64,000 bases of DNA from NCBI GenBank assembly GCA_032622095.1, contig CP136068.1:431607-495606 (forward strand). Reading direction: 5' to 3'. Of this stretch, positions 27,780 through 42,600 are shown in pieces; the first letter of the stretch is position 1, and each line of letters begins with the position of its first letter. The notes under the pieces were generated by a model, which did not search any database, was not told where the DNA came from, and saw nothing but the letters and a program-made list of their open reading frames with translations. Source of the stretch: Siphonodentalium dalli. Its lineage: Eukaryota; Mollusca; Scaphopoda; Gadilida; Siphonodentaliidae. The translations under genes and the position numbers were made by a program.

Positions 27780-30440
27780 TGGGGATACCTATATATGTAT
27801 GTGGTGGGGATAGCTATATATGTATGTGGTGGGGATACCTATATATGTGTGTGGTGGGGATACCTATATATGTATGTGGCGGGGATACGTATATATGTTT
27901 GTGGTGGGGATACCTATATATGTGTGTGGTGGTGATACCTATAGATGTATGTGGTGGGGATACCTATATATGTGTGTGGTGGTGATACCTATATATGTGT
28001 GTGGTGGGGATACCTATATATGAATGTGGTGGGGAGACCTATATATGTATATGGTGGGGATACCTATATGTATGTGGTGGGGAGACCATAGAGATGTATG
28101 TGGTGGGGATACCTATATATGTATGTGGTGGGGATACCTATATATGTATGTGGTGGGGATACCTATAGATGTATGTGGTGGTGATACCTATATATGTATG
28201 TGGTGGTGATACCTATACATGTATGTGGTGGGGATACCTATATATGTGTGTGGTGGGGATACCTATATATGTATGTGGTGGGATACCTATATATATATAT
28301 ATGTGGTGGGGATACCTATATATGTATGTGGTGGGGATACCTATATATTTGAGTGGTGGTGATACCTATATATGTATGTGGTGGGGAGACCTATATATGA
28401 ATGTGGCGGGGATACCTATAGATGTGTGTGGTGGGGATACCTATATATGTGTGTGGTGGTGATACATACAGATGTGTATGGTGGGGATACCTATAGATGT
28501 GTATGGAGGGGATACCTATAGATGTATGTGGTGGGGATACCTATATATGTGTGTGGCGGTGAAACATATAGATGTGTATGGTGGGGATACCTATATATGT
28601 ATGTGGTGGGGATACCTATATATGTATGTGGCAGTGATACATATAGATGTGTGTGGTGGGGATACCTATAAATGTATGTGGTGGGGATACCTATATATGT
28701 ATGTGGTGGTGATACCTATAGATGTATGTGGTGGGGATACCTATATATGTGTGTGGCGGTGATACATATAGATGTGTATGGTGGGGATAACTATAGATGT
28801 GTATGGAGGGGATACCTATAGATGTATGTGGTGGGGATACCTATATATGTGTGTGGCGGTGAAACATATAGATGTGTGTGGTGGGGATACCTATATATGT
28901 GTGTGGTGGGGATACCTATAGATGTGTGTGGTGGTGATACATATAGATGTTTATGGTGGGTATACCTATAGATGTATGTGGTGGGGATACCTGTATATGT
29001 ATGTGGTGGGGATACCTATAGATGTATGTGGTGGGGATACTTATATATGTATGTGGTGGGGATACATATATATGTGTGTGGTGGGGATACCTATAGATGT
29101 ATGTGGTGGGGATACCTATATATTTATGTGGTGGGGATACCTATATATGTATGTGGTGGGGATACCTATATATGTATTTGGTGGGGATACCTATATATGT
29201 GTGTGGTGGGGATACCTATAGATGTACGTGGTGGGATACCTATATATGTGTGTGGTGGGGATACATATAGATGTATGTGGTGGGATACCTATATATGTAT
29301 GTGGTGATGATACCTATATATGTGTGTGGTGGGGATACCTATATATGTTTGTGGTGGGGATACCTATAGATGTATGTGGTGGGGATAACTATATTTGCAT
29401 GTGGTGGGGATACCTATATATGTGTGTGGTGGTGATACCTATATATGTATGTGGTGGGGATACCTATAGATGTGTAGTGGGGATACCTATAGATGTATGT
29501 GGTGGGGATACCTATAGATGTGTGTGGCGGGGATACATATATATGTGTGTGGCGGGGATACCTATATATGTATGTGGCGGGGATACCTATATATGTGTGT
29601 GGTGGGGATACCTATATATGTATGTGGTGGGGATACCTATATATGTGTGTGGTGGGGATACCTATATATGTATGTGGTGGGGATACCTATATATGTATGT
29701 GGCGGGGATACCTATATACGTGTGTGGTGGGGATACCTATATATGTATGTGGTGGGGATACCTATATATGTATGTGGTGGGGATACCTATATACGTGTGT
29801 GGTGGGGAGACCTATATATGTATGTGGTGGGGAGACCTATATATGTATGTGGTGGGGATACCTATAGATGTATGTGGTGGGGATACCAATATATGTATGT
29901 GGTGTTGATACCTATAGATGTATGTGGTGGTGATACCTATATATGTATGTGGTGGTGATACCTATATATGTATGTGGTGGGGATACCTATATATGTGTGT
30001 GGTGGGGATATCTATAGATGTTTGTGGCGGGGAGACCTATATATGTATGTGGTGGGGATACCTAAATATGTGTGTGGTGGGAATACCTATATATGTATGC
30101 GGTGGGGATACCTATATATGTATGTGGTGGGGATACCTATAGATGTGTGTGGTGGGGATACCTATAGATGTGTGTGGTGGGGATACCTATATATGTATAT
30201 GGCGGGGATGCCTATAGATGTATGTGGTGGGGACACCTATATATGTATGTGGTGGGGATACCTATATATGTGTGTGGCGGGGATACATATATATGTGTGT
30301 GGTGGGGATACTTATATATGTGTGTGGTGGGGATACATATAGAGGTATGTGGTGGGGAGACCTATATATGTATGTGGCGGGGATAACTATATATGTATGT
30401 GGTGGGGATACCTATATATGTGTGTGGTGGTGATACCTAT
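27780..30440 (+). repeat. A-type segment, second copy of 23.0-25.2 kb
   Basis: From 28,169 the units follow 23,013-25,225 nearly base for base, including the TATATATATATATG expansion, CAGTGATACATATAG, the short GATGTGTAGTGGGG unit near 29,473 and the TATACGTGTG marker at 29,790. It differs from the first copy by point changes and about two units. Its right end is the intact (empty) counterpart of the LINE insertion site. Confidence 0.85.
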
Positions 30441-32329
30441 ATATGTATGTGGTGGCGATACCTATATATGTATGTGGTGGTGATACCTATATATGTATGT
30501 GGTGGGGATACCTATAGATGTGTGTGGCGGGGATACCTATAGATGTATGTGGTGGTGATACCTATATATGTATGTGGTGGGGATACCTATAGATGTGTGT
30601 GGTGGCGATACCTATAGATGTGTGTGGCGGGGATACCTATAGATGTGTGTGGTGGGGATACCTATATATGTATGTGGTGGGGATACATATATATGTGTGT
30701 GGTGAGGATACCTATAGATGTGTGTGGTGGTGATACCTATATCTGTGTGTGGTGGGGATACCTATATATGTATGTGGTGGTGATACCTATATATGTATGT
30801 GGCGGGGATACCTATATATGTGTGTGGTGGTGATATCTACAGATGTGTGTGGTGGGGATACCTATATATGTGTGTGGTGAGGATACCTATATATGTGTGT
30901 GGCGGGGATACCTATATATGTGTGTGGTGGGGATACCTATATCTGTGTGTGGTGGGGATACCTATAGATGTGTATGGTGGGGATACCTATATATGTGTGT
31001 GGTGGGGATACCTATAGATGTGTGTGGTGGGGATACCTATAGATGTGTGTGGTGGGGATACCTATATATGTGTGTGGTGGGGATACCTATATATGTGTGC
31101 GGTAGGGATACCTATAGATGTGTGTGGTGAGGATACCTATATATGTATGTGGTGGTGATACCTATATATGTATGTGGTGGGGATACCTATATATGTATGT
31201 GGTGGGGATACCTATATATGTGTGTGGTGGGGATACCTATAGATGTGTGTGGTGGGAATACCTATATATGTGTGTGGTGGGGATACCTATATATGTGTGT
31301 GGTGGGGATACCTATAGATGTGTGTGGTGGGGATACCTATATATTTGTGTGGTGGGGATACCTATATATGTGTGTGGTGGGGATACCTATATATGTGTGT
31401 GGTGAGGATACCTATATATGTGTGTGGTGGGGATACCTATATATCTATGTGGCGAGGATACGTATATATGTATGTGGTGGGGATACCTATAGATGTATGT
31501 GGTGGTGATACCTATATATGTATGTGGTGGGGATACCTATAGATGTGTGTGGTGGGGATACCTATAGATGTGTGTGGTGGGGATACCTATATATGTGTGT
31601 GGAGGGGATACCTATATGGTTGTGTGGTGGGGATACCTATATATGTGTGTGATGGGGATACCTATAGATTTGTGTGGTGGGGATACCTATATATGTGTGT
31701 GGTGGGGATACCTATATATGTGTATGGTGGGGATACCTATAGATGTGTGTGGTGAGGATACCTATATATGTGTGTGGTGGGGATACATATATATGTATGT
31801 GGTGGGGATACCTATATATGTATGTGGTGGGGATACCTATATCTGTGTGTGGTAGGGATACCTATAGATGTGTGTGGTGGGGATACCTATATATGTGTGT
31901 GGTGGGGATACCTATATATGTATGTGGTGGGGATACCTATATATGTATGTGGGGGATACCTATAGATGTGTGTGGTGGGGATACATATAGATGTGTGTGG
32001 TGGGGATACCTATAGATGTGTGTGGTGGGGATACCTATATATGTGTGTGGTGGGGATACATATATATGTGTGTGGTGGGGATACCTATAGATGTGTGTGG
32101 TGGGGATACCTATATATGTATGTGGTGGGGATACATATATATGTGTGTTGTGAGGATACCTATAGATGTGTGTGGTGGTGATACCTATATCTGTGTGTGG
32201 TGGGGATACCTATATATGTATGTGGTGGTGATACCTATATATGTATGTGGCGGGGATACCTATATATGTGTGTGGTGGTGATATCTACAGATGTGTGTGG
32301 TGGGGATACCTATATATGTGTGTGGTGAG

Positions 32330-34340
32330 GATACATATATATGTGAGTGGTGGGGATACTTATATATGTGTGTGGTGGGGATACCTATAGAGGTATGTGG
32401 TGGGAAGACCTATATATGTATGTGGCGGGGATAACTATATATGTATGTGGTGGGGATACCTATATATGTGTGTGGTGGTGATACCTATATATGTATGTGG
32501 TGGCGATACCTATATATGTATGTGGTGGTGATACCTATATATGTATGTGGTGGGGATACCTATAGATGTGTGTGGCGGGGATACCTATAGATGTATGTGG
32601 TGGTGATACCTATATATGTATGTGGTGGGGATACCTATAGATGTGTGTGGTGGCGATACCTATAGATGTGTGTGGCGGGGATACCTATAGATGTGTGTGG
32701 TGGGGATACCTATATATGTATGTGGTGGGGATACATATATATGTGTGTGGTGAGGATATCTATAGATGTGTGTGGTGGTGATACCTATATCTGTGTGTGG
32801 TGGGATACCTATATATGTATGTGGTGGTGATACCTATATATGTATGTGGCGGGGATACCTATATATGTGTGTGGTGGTGATATCTACAGATGTGTGTGGT
32901 GGGGATACCTATATATGTGTGTGGTGAGGATACCTATATATGTGTGTGGCGGGGATACCTATATATGTGTGTGGTGGGGATACCTATATCTGTGTGTGGT
33001 GGGGATACCTATAGATGTGTATGGTGGGGATACCTATATATGTGTGTGGTGTGGATACCTATAGATGTGTGTGGTGGGGATACCTATAGATGTGTGTGGT
33101 GGGGATACCTATATATGTGTGTGGTGGGGATACCTATATATGTGTGCGGTGGGGATACCTATAGATGTGTGTGGTGAGGATACCTATATATGTATGTGGT
33201 GGTGATACCTATATATGTATGTGGTGGGGATACCTATATATGTATGTGGTGGGGATACCTATATATGTGTGTGGTGGGGATACCTATAGATGTGTGTGGT
33301 GGGGATACCTATATATGTGTGTGGTGGGGATACCTATATATGTGTGTGGTGGGGATACCTATAGATGTGTGTGGTGGGGATACCTATATATTTGTGTGGT
33401 GGGGATACCTATATATGTGTGTGGTGGGGATACCTATATATGTGTGTGGTGAGGATACCTATATATGTGTGTGGTGGGGATACCTATATATCTATGTGGC
33501 GAGGATACGTATATATGTATGTGGTGGGGATACCTATAGATGTATGTGGTGGTGATACCTATATATGTATGTGGTGGGGATACCTATAGATGTGTGTGGT
33601 GGGGATACCTCTAGATGTGTGTGGTGGGGATACCTATATATGTGTGTGGAGGGGATACCTATATGGTTGTGTGGTGGGGATACCTATATATGTGTGTGAT
33701 GGGGATACCTATAGATTTGTGTGGTGGGGATACCTATATATGTGTGTGGTGGGGATACCTATATATGTGTATGGTGGGGATACCTATAGATGTGTGTGGT
33801 GAGGATACCTATATATGTGTGTGGTGGGGATACATATATATGTATGTGGTGGGGATACCTATACATGTATGTGGTGGGGATACCTATATCTGTGTGTGGT
33901 GGGGATACCTATAGATGTGTGTGGTGGGGATACCTATATATGTGTGTGGTGGGGATACCTATATATGTATGTGGTGGGGATACCTATATATGTATGTGGT
34001 GGGGATACCTATAGATGTGTGTGGTGGGGATACATATAGATGTGTGTGGTGGGGATACCTATAGATGTGTGTGGTGGGGATACCTATATATGTGTGTGGT
34101 GGGGATACATATATATGTGTGTGGTGGGGATACCTATAGATGTGTGTGGTGGGGATACCTATATATGTGTGTGGTGGGGATACCTATATATGTATGTGGT
34201 GGGGATACCTATAGATGTGTGTGGTGGGGATACATATAGATGTGTGTGGTGGGGATACCTATATATGTGTGTGGTGGGGATACCTATATATGTAAGTGGT
34301 GGGGATACCTATATATGTGTGTGGTGGGGATACTTATAGA
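32330..34340 (+). repeat. Third copy of the B1 higher-order segment
   Basis: The segment matches 30,283-32,2xx at an offset of 2,047-2,049 bp, beginning in the TACTTATATATG unit and including the AGAGGTATG and TGGCGATACC landmarks. It again shows an uninterrupted TATGTGGTGGCG at 32,495-32,504, so it is a second empty-site witness for the LINE insertion. It has private changes such as GTGGGAAGACC near 32,400. Confidence 0.8.
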
Positions 34341-34764
34341 TGTGTGTGGTGGGGATACCTATATATGTATGTGGTGGGGATACCTATATATGTGTGTTTT
34401 GGGATACCTATATATGTGTGTGGTGAGGATACCTATATATGTGTGTGGTGGGGATACCTATATATGTATGTGGTGGGGATACCTATATATGTATGTGGTG
34501 GGGATACCTATATCTGTGTGTGGTGGGGATACTTATAGATTTGTGTGGTGGGGATACCTATATATGTGTGTGGTGGGGATACCCATAGATGTGTGTGGTG
34601 GGGATACCTATATATGTGTGTGGTGGGGATACCTATATATGTATGTGGTGAGTATACTATATATGTATGTGGTGGGGATACCTATATATGTATGTGGTGG
34701 GGATAGCTATATATGTATGTGGTGGGGATACCTATATATGTGTGTGGTGGGGATACCTATATAT

Positions 34765-37700
34765 GTGTGTTGTGTGGATACCTATAGATGTATGTGGTGG
34801 GGATACCAATAGATGTGTGTGGTGGGGATACCTATAGATGTGTGTGGTGGGGATACCTATATATGTGTGTGGTGGGGATACATATATATGTGTGTGGTGG
34901 GGATACCTATAGATGTGTGTGGTGGGGATACCTATATATGTGTGTGGTGGGGATACATATATATGTGTGTGGTGGGGATACATATATATGTGTGTGGTGG
35001 GGATACCTATAGATGTGTGTGGTGGGGATACCTATATATGTGTGTGGTGGGGATACATATATATGTGTGTGGTGGGGATACCTATAGATGTGTGTGGTGG
35101 GGATACCTATATATGTGTGTGGTGGGGATACCTATAGATGTGTGTGGTGAGGATACCTATATATGTATATGGTGGTGATACCTATATATGTATGTGGTGG
35201 GGATACATATATATGTATGTGGTGGGGATACCTATATCTGTGTGTGGTGGGGATACCTATAGATGTGTGTGGTGGGGATACCTATATATGTGTGTGGTGG
35301 GGATACTTATATATGTGTGTGGTGGGGATACCTATAGATGTGTGTGGTGGGGGTACCTATATATGTGTGTGGTGGGGATACCTATATATGTGTGTGGTGG
35401 GGATACCCATAGATGTGTGTGGTGGGGATACCTATATATGTGTGTGGTGGGGATACCTATATATGTATGTGGTGAGTATACTATATATGTATGTGGTGGG
35501 GATACCTATATATGTATGTGGTGGGGATAGCTATATATGTATGTGGTGGGGATACCTATATATGTGTGTGGTGGGGATACCTATATATGTGTGTTGTGTG
35601 GATACCTATAGATGTATGTGGTGGGGGTACCAATAGATGTGTGTGGTGGGGATACCTATAGATGTGTGTGGTGGGGATACCTATATATGTGTGTGGTGGG
35701 GATACATATATATGTGTGTGATGGGGATACCTATAGATGTGTGTGGTGGGGATACCTATATATGTGTGTGGTGGGGATACATATATATGTGTGTGGTGGG
35801 GATACATATATATGTGTGTGGTGGGGATACCTATAGATGTGTGTGGTGGGGATACCTATATATGTGTGAGGTGGGGATACATATATATGTGTGTGGTGGG
35901 GATACCTATAGATGTGTGTGGTGGGGATACTGATATATGTGTGTGGTGGGGATACCTATAGATGTGTGTGGTGGGGGTACCTATATATGTGTGTGGTGGG
36001 GATACCTATATATGTGTGTGGTGGGGATACCCATAGATGTGTGTGGTGGGGATACCTATATATGTGTGTGGTGGGGATACCTATATATGTATGTGGTGAG
36101 TATACTATATATGTATGTGGTGGGGATACCTATATATGTATGTGGTGGGGATAGCTATATATGTATGTGGTGGGGATACCTATATATGTGTGTGGTGGGG
36201 ATACCTATATATGTGTGTTGTGTGGATACCTATAGATGTATGTGGTGGGGGTACCAATAGATGTGTGTGGTGGGGATACCTATAGATGTGTGTGGTGGGG
36301 ATACCTATATATGTGTGTGGTGGGGATACATATATATGTGTGTGATGGGGATACCTATAGATGTGTGTGGTGGGGATACCTATATATGTGTGTGGTGGTG
36401 ATACCTATATATGTATGTGGTGGGGATACATATATATGTATGTGGTGGGGATACCTATATCTGTGTGTGGTGGGGATACCTATAGATGTGTGTGGTGGGG
36501 ATACCTATATATGTGTGTGGTGGGGATACTTATATATGTGTGTGGTGGGGATACTTATATATGTGTGTGGTGGGGGTACCTATATATGTGTGTGGTGGGG
36601 ATACCTATATATGTGTGTGGTGGGGATACCTATAGATATGTGTGGTGGGGATACCTATATATGTATGTGGTGAGGATACCTATATATGTATGTGGTGGGG
36701 ATACCTATAGATGTATGTGGTGGGGATACCTATATATGTATGTGGTGAGGATACCTATATATGTATGTGGTGGGGATACCTATTGATGTGTGTGGTGGGG
36801 ATACCTATATATGTGTGTGGAGGGGATACCTATATGGTTGTGTGGTTGGGATACCTATATATGTGTGTAATGGGGATACCTATAGATTTGTGTGGTGGGG
36901 ATACCTTTATATGTGTGTGGTGGGGATACCTATATATGTGTATGGTGGGGATACCTATAGATGTGTGTGGTGAGGATACCTATATATGTGTGTGGTGGGG
37001 ATACATATATATGTATGTGGTGGGGATACCTATATATGTATGTGGTGGGGATACCTATATCTGTGTGTGGTGGGGATACCTATAGATGTGTGTGGTGGGG
37101 ATACCTATATATGTGTGTGGTGGGGATACCTATATATGTGTGTGGTGGGTATACCCATAGATGTGTGTGGTGGGGATACCTATATATGTGTGTGTGGGGA
37201 TACCTATATATGTGTGTGGTGGGGATACCTATATATGTGTGTGGTGGGGATACCTATATATGTCTGTGGTGAGGATACCTATATATGTGTGTGGTGGGGA
37301 TACCTATAGATGTGTGTGGTGGGGATACCTATATATGTGTGTGGTGGGGATACATATATATGTGTGTGGTGGGGATACCTATATATGTGTGTGGTGGGGA
37401 TACCTATATATGTGTGTGGTGGGGATACATATATATGTATGTGGTGGGGATACATATATATGTGTGTGGTGGGGATACCTATAGATGTGTGTGGTGGGGA
37501 TACCTATATATGTGTGTGGTGGGGATACATATATATGTGTGTGGTGGGGATACCTATAGATGTGTGTGGTGGGGATACCTATATATGTGTGTGGTGGGGA
37601 TACCTATAGATGTGTGTGGTGAGGATACCTATATATGTATATGGTGGTGATACCTATATATGTATGTGGTGGGGATACATATATATGTATGTGGTGGGGA

Positions 37701-39683
37701 TACCTATATCTGTGTGTGGTGGGGATACCTATAGATGTGTGTGGTGGGGATACCTATATATGTGTGTGGTGGGGATACTTATATATGTGTGTGGTGGGGA
37801 TACCTATAGATGTGTGTGGTGGGGGTACCTATATATGTGTGTGGTGGGGATACCTATATATGTGTGTGGTGGGGATACCCATAGATGTGTGTGGTGGGGA
37901 TACCTATATATGTGTGTGGTGGGGATACCTATATATGTATGTGGTGAGTATACTATATATGTATGTGGTGGGGATACCTATATATGTATGTGGTGGGGAT
38001 AGCTATATATGTATGTGGTGGGGATACCTATATATGTGTGTGGTGGGGATACCTATATATGTGTGTTGTGTGGATACCTATAGATGTATGTGGTGGGGGT
38101 ACCAATAGATGTGTGTGGTGGGGATACCTATAGATGTGTGTGGTGGGGATACCTATATATGTGTGTGGTGGGGATACATATATATGTGTGTGATGGGGAT
38201 ACCTATAGATGTGTGTGGTGGGGATACCTATATATGTGTGTGGTGGGGATACATATATATGTGTGTGGTGGGGATACATATATATGTGTGTGGTGGGGAT
38301 ACCTATAGATGTGTGTGGTGGGGATACCTATATATGTGTGAGGTGGGGATACATATATATGTGTGTGGTGGGGATACCTATAGATGTGTGTGGTGGGGAT
38401 ACTTATATATGTGTGTGGTGGGGATACCTATAGATGTGTGTGGTGAGGATACCTATATATGTATATGGTGGTGATACCTATATATGTATGTGGTGGGGAT
38501 ACATATATATGTATGTGGTGGGGATACCTATATCTGTGTGTGGTGGGGATACCTATTGATGTGTGTGGTGGGGATACCTATATATGTGTGTGGTGGGGAT
38601 ACTTATATATGTGTGTGGTGGGGATACCTATAGATGTGTGTGGTGGGGGTACCTATATATGTGTGTGTGGGGATACCTATATATGTGTGTGGTGGGGATA
38701 CCTATAGATATGTGTGGTGGGGATACCTATATATGTATGTGGTGAGGATACCTATATATGTATGTGGTGGGGATACCTATAGATGTATGTGGTGGGGATA
38801 CCTATATATGTATGTGGTGAGGATACCTATATATGTATGTGGTGGGGATACCTATTGATGTGTGTGGTGGGGATACCTATATATGTGTGTGGAGGGGATA
38901 CCTATATGGTTGTGTGGTTGGGATACCTATATATGTGTGTAATGGGGATACCTATAGATTTGTGTGGTGGGGATACCTTTATATGTGTGTGGTGGGGATA
39001 CCTATATATGTGTATGGTGGGGATACCTATAGATGTGTGTGGGGAGGATACCTATATATGTGTGTGGTGGGGATACATATATATGTATGTGGTGGGGATA
39101 CCTATATATGTATGTGGTGGGGATACCTATATCTGTGTGTGGTGGGAATACCTATAGATGTGTGTGGTGGGGATACCTATATATGTGTGTGGTGGGGATA
39201 CCTATATATGTGTGTGGTGGGTATACCCATAGATGTGTGTGGTGGGGATACCTATATATGTGTGTGTGGGGATACCTATATATGTGTGTGGTGGGGATAC
39301 CTATAGATGTGTGTGGTGGGGATACCTATATATGTCTGTGGTGAGGATACCTATATATGTGTGTGGTGGGGATACCTATAGATGTATGTGGTGGGGATAC
39401 CTATATATGTATGTGGTGAGGATACCTATATATGTATGTGGTGGGGATACCTATAGATGTGTGTTGTGGGGATACCTATATATGTGTGTGGTGAGGATAC
39501 CTATATATGTATGTGGTGGGGATACCTATAGATGTGTGTGGTGGGGATACCTATAGATGTGTGTGGTCGGGATACCTATATATGTATGTGGTGAGGATAC
39601 TATATATGTATGTGGTGGGGATACCTATATATGTATGTGGTGGGGATAGCTATATATGTGTGTGGTGGGGATACCTATATATG
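34765..39683 (+). repeat. 2,472-bp and 2,072-bp duplications in block B2
   Basis: Unit order at 35,138-35,807 recurs at +2,472 (37,610-38,279), and order at 36,711-37,270 recurs at +2,072 (38,783-39,340). A shorter 824-bp offset joins 34,788 and 35,612, and a 624-bp offset joins 35,612 and 36,236. The pattern is overlapping unequal exchanges with different register shifts, all multiples of 25 bp give or take one or two short units. Confidence 0.8.
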
Positions 39684-42600
39684 TGTGTTGTGTGGATACC
39701 TATAGATGTATGTGGTGGGGATACCTATAGATGTATGTGGTGGGGATACCTATATATGTATGTGGTGGGGATATCTGTATATGTATGTGGTGGGGATACC
39801 TATATATGTGTGTGGTTGTGATACCTATATATGTGTGTGGTGGTGATACCTATATATGTATGTGTTGGGGATACCTATATATGTATGTGGTGGTGATACC
39901 TATATATGTATGTGGTGGTGATACCTATATATGTATGTGGTGGTGATACCTATATATGTATTTGGTGGGGATACCTATATATGTATGTGGCGGTATACCT
40001 ATAGATGTATGTGGTGGGGACACATATAGATGTATGTGGTTGTGATACCTATAGATGTATGTGGTGGGGATACTTATATATGTATGCGGTGGGGATACCT
40101 ATATATGTATGTGGTGGGGATACCTATATATGTGTGTGGTGGCGATACCTATATATCTATGTGGGCGGGGATACCTTTATATGTATGTGGTGGGGATACC
40201 TATATATGTGTGTGGTGGTGATACCTATAGATGTATGTGGTGGGGATACCTATATATGTATGTGGTGGGGATACCTATATATGTATGTGGTGGGGATACC
40301 TATATATGTATGTGGTGGGGATACCTATATATATATGTGGTGGGGATACCTATATATGTATGTGGTGGTGATACATATAGATGTATGTGGTGGGGATACC
40401 TATATATGTATGTGGTGGGGATACCTATATATGCATGTGGTGGGGATACCTATATATGTATGTGGTGGTGATACCTATATATGTATGTGGTGGGGATACC
40501 TATATATGTATGTGGTGGGGATACCTATATATGTATGTGGCGGGACACCTATAGATGTATGTGGTGGGGATACCTATATATGTATGTGGTGGGGATACCT
40601 ATATATGTTTGTGGTGGGGATACCTATATATGAATGTGGTGGGGATACCTATATATGTATGTGGTGGGGATACCTATATATGTGTGTGGTGGGGATACCT
40701 ATATATGTATGTGGCGGGGATACCTATATATGTATGTGGTGGGGATACCTATATATGTGTGTGGTGGTGATACCTATAGATGTATGTGGTGGGGATACCT
40801 ATATATGTGTGTGGTGGTGATACCTATATATGTGTGTGGTGGGGATACCTATATATGTATGTGGTGGGGAGACCTATATATGTATGTGGTGTGGATACCT
40901 ATATGTATGTGGTGGTGATACCTATATATGTATGTGGTGGGGATACCTATATATGTGTGTGGTGAGGAGACCTATATATGTATGTGGTGGTGATACCTAT
41001 ATGTGTGTGGTGGTGATACCTATATATGTGTGTGGTGGGGATACCTATATATGTGTGTGGTGGGGATACCTATATATGTGTGTGGTGAGGACACCTATAT
41101 ATGTATGTGGTGGGGATACCTATATATGTATGTGGTGGGGATACTGTATATGTATGTGGTGGGGATTCCTATATATGTATGTGGTGGGGATACCTATATA
41201 TGTATGTGGTGGGGATAGCTATATATATATATGTGGCGGGGATACCTATAAATGAGTGTGGTGGGGATACCTATATATGTATGTGGTGGGGATAGCTATA
41301 TATATAAGTGGTGGGGATACCTATAAATGTGTGTGGTGGGGATACCTATATATGTGTGTTGTGTGGATACCTATAGATGTATGTGGTGGGGATACATATA
41401 GATGTATGTGGTGGGGATATCTTTATATGTATGTGGTGGGGATACCTATATATGTATGTGGTGGGGATACCTATATATGTGTGTGGTGGTGATACCTATA
41501 TATGTGTGTGGTGGTGATACCTATATATGTATGTGGTGGGGATACCTATATATGTATGTGGTGGTGATACCTATATATGTATGTGGCGGGATACCTATAA
41601 ATGTATGTGGTGGGGATACCTATATATGTATGTGGTGGGGATACCTATAGATGTATATGGTGGGGATACCTATATATGTATGTGGTGGGGATACCTATAT
41701 ATGTATGTGGTGGGGATACCTATATATGTGTGTGGTGGGGATACCTATATATGTATGTGGCGGGGATACCTATATATGTATGTGGTGGGGATACCTATAT
41801 ATGTGTGTGGTGGTGATACCTATAGATGTATGTGGTGGGGATACCTATATATGTATGTGGTGGGGATACCTATATATGTATGTGGTGGGGATACCTATAT
41901 ATGTATGTGGTGGGGATACCTATATATGTATGTGGTGCGGATACCTATATATGTATGTGGCGGGATACCTATAGATGTGTGTGGTGGGGATACCTATATA
42001 TGTATGTGGTGGGGATACCTATAGATGTATGTGGTGGGGATACCTATATATGTATGTGGTGGGGATACCTATATAAGTATGTGGTGGGGATACCTATATA
42101 TGTGTGTGGTGGGGATACCTATATATGTATGTGGCGGGGATAGCTATATATGTATGTGGTGGGGATACCTATATATGTGTGTGGTGGTGATACCTATAGA
42201 TGTATGTGGTGGGGATACCTATATATGTATGAGGTGGGGATACCTATAAATGTATGTGGTGGGGATACCTATATATGTATGTGGTGGGGATACCTATATA
42301 TGTATGTGGTGCGGATACCTATATATGTGTGTGGTGGTGATACCTATAGATGTATGTGGTGGGGATACCTATATACGTATGTGGTGGGGATACCTATACA
42401 TGTATGTGGTGGGGATACCTATATATGTATGTGGTGGTAATACCTATATATGTATGTGGTGGGGATACCTATATATGTATGTGGTGGGGATACCTATATA
42501 TGTATGTGGCGGGATACCTATAGATGTATGTGGTGGGGATACCTATATATGTATGTGGTGGGTATACCTATAGATGTTTGTGGTGGGGATACCTTTATAT

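Larger units (their letters stand above)
24532..29739 (+). repeat. Compound 5.2-kb segment A6/B1 with LINE insertion
   Basis: The stretch between the TATACGTGTG markers at 24,582 and 29,790. Its left part (to 25,240) is A-type. Then come the LINE fragment, B-type units (25,608-27,770), and a return to A-type units (27,780 onward) that copy 21.7-24.5 kb. The offset between 23-25.2 kb and 28.2-30.4 kb is 5,156-5,208 bp. It drops to 4,845 bp just after the LINE fragment, because only this copy carries the insertion. Confidence 0.8.
30441..39700 (+). repeat. 25-bp satellite array, block B2
   Basis: A GTGTGTGG-rich array containing the second and third copies of the B1 unit order. It then passes into a different B subtype marked by GTGTGTTGTGTGGATACC (near 34,765, 35,589, 36,213, 38,061 and 39,683) and ATACTATATATG units. 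The CCTATATGGTTGTG landmark recurs at 31,615, 33,662, 36,833 and 38,906. All units remain in + orientation. Confidence 0.85.

Noticed and set aside
34732-34983. Minus-strand open frames rich in HHTHIY and IGIPTTHIYRY (also 35,556-35,807 and 38,028-38,279)
   Set aside because: They are the reverse reading of satellite units in which local variants remove the TAG that normally closes the minus frames. They repeat with the 2,472-bp duplication and have no coding evidence.
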